Assembly: GCA_964529555.1 (NCBI GenBank)
Contig: CAZGWV010000011.1
Span: 1 to 51,732, forward strand
Length of the DNA: 51,732 bases
Direction of reading: 5' to 3'
From: UBA7672 sp964529555
GTDB taxonomy: Bacteria > Pseudomonadota > Alphaproteobacteria > Caulobacterales > Hyphomonadaceae
The notes beneath the pieces are model-generated. The model saw only the letters and a list, made by a program, of their open reading frames with translations, had not been told where the DNA came from and did not search any database. How positions within the stretch are numbered: position 1 is the stretch's first letter; the number at the start of each line of letters is the position of its first letter. A program made the translations under genes and the position numbers. This document shows, one piece after another, positions 48,290 to 51,732 of this stretch.

Positions 48290-50667
48290 CGCGGAGCTCC
48301 CGAGGTTCCGGTCGCCGGAGCCGGCGTGGCGCCCGCTTCGATGCGGAGCGTGGCGGTCTGGCCGGTGTTGAGCGAATAGGTCTGGGTCGCCTGGCCGCGG
48401 ACGACCTTGTCGACCGTTATCTGCGCGGTGTTGGGTGAGGCGGAGCCCTCATTGACAGCATAAATCTCGAGCGAAGCCACGCCCTTGCCCAGCAACATGC
48501 CAAATACCTGGCCGGCATTTGTGAGGTTGACTGTGCCTTCGTAGATAACCTTGCCGAACTGCGAGATGCGGATCTGGACGATGTCGCCGTCTTCCAGTGC
48601 ATGATCGCGCAGGAGATACGACAAATCGAGGCCGGAGATTCCGATATCGCTGAACCCTCCGGTCGAGAAGATGTCGCGGCTGTCCGCAAGGATGTCGCCG
48701 AGTGCAACCACCGCCTGCTTCATCCACCAGCGTTCGAGATAGCTCGGACCGCACCCTGCGGGTCCGTTGCAGCTCGGAGCCTGCAACGCCCACTTGCGAT
48801 AGCCGGGATCCTGCGACTGCCGGATCAGATTCTCCGCATCCGCCAGCGCAGAGGCAAGGTTGGGGTAGCCGATGAGCGACGCCAGCCGCTCGAGGTCGCG
48901 GATGTTCTGGGTCGCCAGCCATTCGCCCCAGCGCGAAAGATCCGTGGCGACGGTTCCCACCAGGGTCGAATAGGTGAAGGCGTTGTTGAGAAAGAAATCG
49001 TCGGTGTCGTCATACACGGTATTGGCTTGCCGTTCGTCTTCGTCCTCGCGTAGCCGTCGGATGATCTCCTCCGCCTCAGCCAGCTCGCGTTGCATTTCCT
49101 CCTGAAGCAGCAGGAAGAGCGCTTCGTCTTCGGTGGCGTTGGGATTTGCCGGATCGTCGATCCAGCCCGGCACGAGCTGGTTGCCACGCTCCGTTTCGGA
49201 CGGCTTTTCGAGAATTCTGAGGTACTGCAGCATGCGCTCATATCTCATGTCCAGGATGCGCTCATGCCCGGCAATCATTTCCGCCATCGCCTTTTGAAAC
49301 TCGGGGTCGTCGCGTGACTTTCCGCTCTTGTCCCATTTCTCGCCGAAGCGCCTCTGCGCTTCCGTCAGCCTGGCTTCGATCCGCATGGAGCTGTCCTGGC
49401 GAATGTAGATTTCGACCAGCTGAGCTAGGGTGGCGTCGGTTGGTTGGACGGCGTCTTCCCTGCGCCGCTCGCGGACGTCGCCCGAGATGCGCAAAATCGG
49501 CGTGAAATACTCCTGGATCTCATCCCACCGATCGATCAGCTCACGGCTGGGGTCCGGCGCCAGCATCGCGTTGAGCAGGCGATCGGCGTCCTGGTCGGAC
49601 ATGCCGCTCGCGAGCAAGGCTTCGGTTGCCTGCGCGCGGAAGGCTTCCATCTGTTGCTGTGCTTGGGGAGGGAGAGAGGTCGCCGGGCTCGGGCGTGTCG
49701 GCGCGGTCGTAATTGGAAGCGGGTTGCCCCCGCCTTCGCCGATTGCAAGGCTCGCAAGGTCGAGTCTGGCGGCGACCTCGCTCGGAAACGCTTCGGCTGC
49801 TGCATTCCTGTCCAGCGCCATTAGATGATCGCCGCGCGTTTCGCCAAGGCGACGAATAGCTGCTGCGACCGGCGGCAGCGCTTCAAGGCGGAGCCGCATC
49901 TGGCCATCAGGCCCGATCCCATGAAGGCTGGTTCGTACGGCGAAGGGGCGGGCCGTTCCATCGGACGAGCTCGCCACCGCCCTGTGCTGCGTGGCGGCAA
50001 CATGGACCATGGCGAAGTCCTGGTCCGTGACGGCTACGCCGCGGGCCCAGTGCGTTACAGCTTCGCCGCCGGAGAGGCGATAGGTGAATGCCGGTATGTC
50101 GAACTCTATCAGAACGAGTTCTTCGCCCTCATGGCTCAGGTTTTCGCGATGCAGGTTGATCCGAATGGCTGAGTCTGTCCCGTGGGCAGGAAGGCCCAGT
50201 GCGGCAAGACTCGTCGATGCGGTCCAGCTACCCTCAGCTCCGGGAGCGGGGTACTGGGCGATCAGCGGCTTCAAATAGGTGTTGAAAACCGCGATCTCGG
50301 GGCCATCACCCGAGGCGTGAGCGCCTGAATAATCATAGGCGGAAACGGCATCGAAGCGCCGGTCGCTCGTAGTGGCCGTAGCGAGCGTCTGCCCGCCTGA
50401 CTCGAGTGTAATGGCGCCACCCTGGAAATCCTGAATGATCATCGAGCGGTCGCCGCGCCGTGCGCGACCGACAATGACGTCCTGGCTTGTGCTGAGCGTC
50501 GAGTGGCCGTCCGAATACTCGTGACTGGCCCGAAGGAAGTAGACGTCGGTCTCCGTGCGATCGGCTTCTTGTGCCCATGTTGCCGGCGCCAACAATGCGG
50601 CGATGACGGAGGCTCCCAAGACAATCGCGCTGCGGACCGGCCTCAGCATGGATGTGCGTACGGTCAT
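48286..50667 (-). CDS. large exported protein of unknown function
   Basis: This 793-residue protein has a signal peptide (SAIVLGASVIAALLAPATWAQ). The first third looks like beta-rich exported domain sequence (DVIVGRARRGDRSMIIQDFQGGAITLESGG, FDIPAFTYRLSGGEAVTHWARGVAV). A Pro/Ala-rich linker near residue 310-330 is followed by a long helical region with charged repeats, most marked in LLLQEEMQRELAEAEEIIRRLREDEDERQ around residues 510-550, which suggests a coiled coil. A cysteine pair occurs in APSCNGPAGCGPSY. The end resembles a small beta domain (GDIVQIRISQFGKVIYEGTVNLTNAG...SLEIYAVNEG) and a Thr/Pro-rich tail. I recognise no family. It overlaps both neighbours by four bases, so all three are translated together. 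Confidence 0.75.
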   Translation of the reverse strand: MTVRTSMLRPVRSAIVLGASVIAALLAPATWAQEADRTETDVYFLRASHEYSDGHSTLSTSQDVIVGRARRGDRSMIIQDFQGGAITLESGGQTLATATTSDRRFDAVSAYDYSGAHASGDGPEIAVFNTYLKPLIAQYPAPGAEGSWTASTSLAALGLPAHGTDSAIRINLHRENLSHEGEELVLIEFDIPAFTYRLSGGEAVTHWARGVAVTDQDFAMVHVAATQHRAVASSSDGTARPFAVRTSLHGIGPDGQMRLRLEALPPVAAAIRRLGETRGDHLMALDRNAAAEAFPSEVAARLDLASLAIGEGGGNPLPITTAPTRPSPATSLPPQAQQQMEAFRAQATEALLASGMSDQDADRLLNAMLAPDPSRELIDRWDEIQEYFTPILRISGDVRERRREDAVQPTDATLAQLVEIYIRQDSSMRIEARLTEAQRRFGEKWDKSGKSRDDPEFQKAMAEMIAGHERILDMRYERMLQYLRILEKPSETERGNQLVPGWIDDPANPNATEDEALFLLLQEEMQRELAEAEEIIRRLREDEDERQANTVYDDTDDFFLNNAFTYSTLVGTVATDLSRWGEWLATQNIRDLERLASLIGYPNLASALADAENLIRQSQDPGYRKWALQAPSCNGPAGCGPSYLERWWMKQAVVALGDILADSRDIFSTGGFSDIGISGLDLSYLLRDHALEDGDIVQIRISQFGKVIYEGTVNLTNAGQVFGMLLGKGVASLEIYAVNEGSASPNTAQITVDKVVRGQATQTYSLNTGQTATLRIEAGATPAPATGTSGAPR

Positions 50668-51587
50668 TTTGCTCCCCCGGAAATACGGCTGACAAACACG
50701 AAGTCGTCGATGGTGCGAAGCTGAAGCGTTGAGTCGCCCGCCCGCCAGACACCGTCGCTGAACTGCGGCGGAGATCCGACTGCTGATGTTTTCCAGCTGC
50801 GGCTTCCGATGAGGGCGTTGGCCGCCGTCAGGCGCGCTTCCTCGGCGCCGCCTGCAAGAGCGCGTCCGCCAAACGGCGTCGGATCCATCAACGCAGCCGC
50901 CGCTTTCGCATCTCCCGCGGCAAGGGCGTCGATAAAGCTGACAACGACCAGTCGTTCGACTTCCAACGGATCGCTCACGCCGGAAAAGCGAATATCGCGC
51001 ACAGTCGGCTCGCCCATTAGCGTGCGGGTCTGCTGCTCGTTTCGCGCGGATCCAGACGCGGCGACGTTGAAGCTGGTCTGGCCTAGCCGCCCGAACCAGA
51101 CGCCCAGTTCTTGTCCGCCCTTGATGCGTTCAAGGCTGGCATACGCATCCGGCGCAGCCGCTTTCGTGCTTTCCGACCACTGGTTCGACAGCCTGATCGC
51201 ATCGAAGTGTTCAACGGAAACGGGAGCGCCATAAGGGCGCAGGATCAGCATCTGTCCCACGCCGGCGATGTCCTCGGCGACGGTGGCCGAACCGTCGAGC
51301 ACCACGACATAGGCCAACTCATTGGAGTATCCGAGGATGCCGGTGAATGCGGAGAGTGCGATCTGGCGACCTGCGAACGTCAAGGTTTCCGAGTGCTGGG
51401 CGAGCAGGAGCTGCTCGCCTGTTGCGAGAGAGGAACTGTCCGCCGGTCGTGCGTCACTGAGCAATATCCCCGTTTGGGCAATGGCCCCTGGGGCGCAGAT
51501 GGTCAGCAAGGCGCAGAGGCCGATGCGTGCGGCGACATATCTAACATCCCGCAAGTGGCTGCATTTCCGAACCGAACTTGGTGTCAT
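50664..51587 (-). CDS. exported protein of unknown function, possible FecR-like segment
   Basis: This 307-residue protein starts at an ATG with GGGG upstream. A signal peptide (RIGLCALLTICAPGAIAQ) is preceded by about 20 polar residues. The segment LTFAGRQIALSAFTGILGYSNELAYVVVLDGSATVAEDIAGVGQMLILRPYGAPVSVEHFDAIRLS has the beta-helical, small-residue look of FecR-type domains, but the match is loose. SFIDALAAGDAKAAAALMDPTPFGG resembles a nuclear-transport-factor-2-like helix. It is the first gene of the three-gene operon that continues with the 793-residue protein and the barrel. The bases 51588-51732 upstream should hold the promoter, but I see no clear -35/-10 or other feature there. Confidence 0.75.
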   Translation of the reverse strand: MTPSSVRKCSHLRDVRYVAARIGLCALLTICAPGAIAQTGILLSDARPADSSSLATGEQLLLAQHSETLTFAGRQIALSAFTGILGYSNELAYVVVLDGSATVAEDIAGVGQMLILRPYGAPVSVEHFDAIRLSNQWSESTKAAAPDAYASLERIKGGQELGVWFGRLGQTSFNVAASGSARNEQQTRTLMGEPTVRDIRFSGVSDPLEVERLVVVSFIDALAAGDAKAAAALMDPTPFGGRALAGGAEEARLTAANALIGSRSWKTSAVGSPPQFSDGVWRAGDSTLQLRTIDDFVFVSRISGGAK

Positions 51588-51732
51588 GACGTCCCCGAAA
51601 GTTGTGCCCTCGACACTAACAGCGGTGTTTCATCGCTAAACGGATCAGCGTCTTTGCACTTTATTCATTGAGGGCGTGACCTCGCCGTATGGCGGGCGCG
51701 AACAGTCGTCCGACGGCTGGTCTCTCGAACGA

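Overview
The window is GC-rich DNA from a Gram-negative bacterium, most likely an alphaproteobacterium of the sphingomonad or Caulobacter/Hyphomonas type. The signs are a type II-C-like CRISPR repeat, two TonB-dependent receptors, a PQQ/haem alcohol dehydrogenase of the polyvinyl-alcohol type and many CoA-linked catabolic genes. It is a scaffold with two 100-N gaps, and both gaps lie in IS-like or unassigned DNA.

Layout. 1-564: nine identical 36-bp CRISPR repeats running off the left edge; no cas gene is in view. 710-6041: chaperone-usher fimbrial locus (chaperone, two SCPU-like pilins, CfaC/TcfC-type usher) plus a small secreted protein. 6276-9370: quinol-dependent nitric oxide reductase between two directly oriented remnants of an IS6-like transposase. 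9409-23722: IclR-linked catabolic island with a thiolase-like protein, a double CaiB/BaiF CoA-transferase, an MFS transporter and a CapA-like protein on the minus strand. Divergent from these are an acyl-CoA synthetase, an IclR regulator, an M28-like lipoprotein and a TonB receptor. A related 48-bp block lies in both promoter regions.

24346-36528: sulfatase/dehalogenase island with two Cys-type sulfatases, a haloalkane-dehalogenase-like hydrolase, GST-like proteins, a crotonase, a DJ-1 protein, an MBL-fold hydrolase, a TetR regulator and an internally deleted formylglycine-generating enzyme. Four of its promoters carry the same 17-bp palindrome, TGRCA-N7-TGYCA. This is the most striking unlisted signal: an apparent regulon whose gene content suggests a substrate with sulfate-ester and perhaps carbon-halogen bonds.

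37395-47035: a one-direction operon for oxidising and cleaving polymer-like secondary alcohols: TonB receptor, PVA-dehydrogenase-like quinohaemoprotein, oxidised-PVA-hydrolase-like lipoprotein, SDR, acetoacetyl-CoA synthetase and a fused double TetR. 47107-47335: another IS6-like remnant. 47351-51587: a tightly overlapping three-gene operon of exported proteins with no recognised function, ending in an outer-membrane barrel.

Functions are assigned from motifs and family memory only. Operators, promoters and substrates are inferences.
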